Part shown: one piece after another, positions 41,505 to 41,664 of the stretch
Position numbering within the stretch: position 1 is the first letter of the stretch
Layout of the letters: each line of letters begins with the position of its first letter
Source: Paulinella micropora
Taxonomy: Eukaryota > Cercozoa > Imbricatea > Euglyphida
Direction: 5' to 3'
NCBI GenBank assembly: GCA_009731375.1
Contig: BJOX01000010.1
Coordinates: forward strand, 1,433,352-1,475,015
Length of the DNA: 41,664 bases
Program-made: the position numbers and the translations under genes
Notes under the pieces: model-generated
Told to the model about the DNA's origin: nothing
What the model saw: only the letters and a program-made list of their open reading frames with translations
Databases searched by the model: none

Positions 41505-41664
41505 CTACATTATACATATGGTACAAAAGATTTTTCTACGATACAGACATACACACACAAAGGCTCTACGCTTATGTTATTCCTGCATTATGTATCATGC
41601 TGTATGTATGTATATGTGTTTGTGAGTGTCACAGGAAGGGGGGGGGGGGGGGGGGGGGGAAAAA
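41505..41664. other. Edge of the window, PP2C intron
   Basis: Mixed sequence ending in about 20 G and AAAA. No further PP2C exon is recognisable before the edge. Confidence 0.5.

Overview
This window is nuclear DNA from a eukaryote, not a prokaryote. Its genes are split by many GT-AG introns, long microsatellites fill most non-coding space, and there are tRNA-derived SINEs and Ty3/gypsy reverse transcriptase remains. The protein phosphatase 2C and universal stress protein sequences would suit a protist of the alveolate type. A chromerid-like genome is my best guess, but the sequence does not prove it. Eight runs of N mark assembly gaps, most of them next to long poly(C), poly(G) or poly(T) tracts.

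Layout. 0-6.4 kb: low-complexity DNA and one unrecognised multi-exon gene (about 3.97-5.24 kb, plus strand) that carries four near-perfect palindromes. 6.45-7.2 kb: four tandem copies of a 188-bp unit. 7.3-9.24 kb: a minus-strand gene resembling a zinc-finger DDE transposase. 11.03-14.59 kb: a complete eight-exon universal stress protein gene (minus strand, 188 residues), with a large inverted repeat and long (GTA)n in its introns. 14.7-17.1 kb: almost pure microsatellite. 18.2-18.5 kb: a 66-bp minisatellite. 19.46-21.81 kb: a complete eight-exon gene for a 424-residue coiled-coil protein of unknown function. 22.36-26.48 kb: exons of a second transposase-like gene (plus strand). 26.8-32 kb: a degenerate retroelement region split by a 3.1-kb CACTA-like transposon that carries hairpin-forming subterminal arrays. 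32.88-41.50 kb: the 3' thirteen exons of a protein phosphatase 2C gene (minus strand, entering from beyond the right edge).

I derived the three strong gene models by hand. Each has consistent splice phases and canonical GT-AG borders throughout: PP2C 1,014 nt, USP 567 nt, coiled-coil gene 1,275 nt.

The most unusual signals are: (1) PP2C introns containing decayed tandem copies of adjacent exon ends with their splice sites, embedded in GATA/GTAT repeats, as if the introns grew by duplicating splice junctions; (2) three near-perfect palindromes abutting one another at 4874-5006, plus a fourth at 4396-4439; (3) a CACTA-like element with arrays of degenerate palindromic units at both ends; (4) three 270-bp SINE copies with (ATT)n tails in one PP2C intron. 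Gene functions are read from motifs only. No database search was possible.
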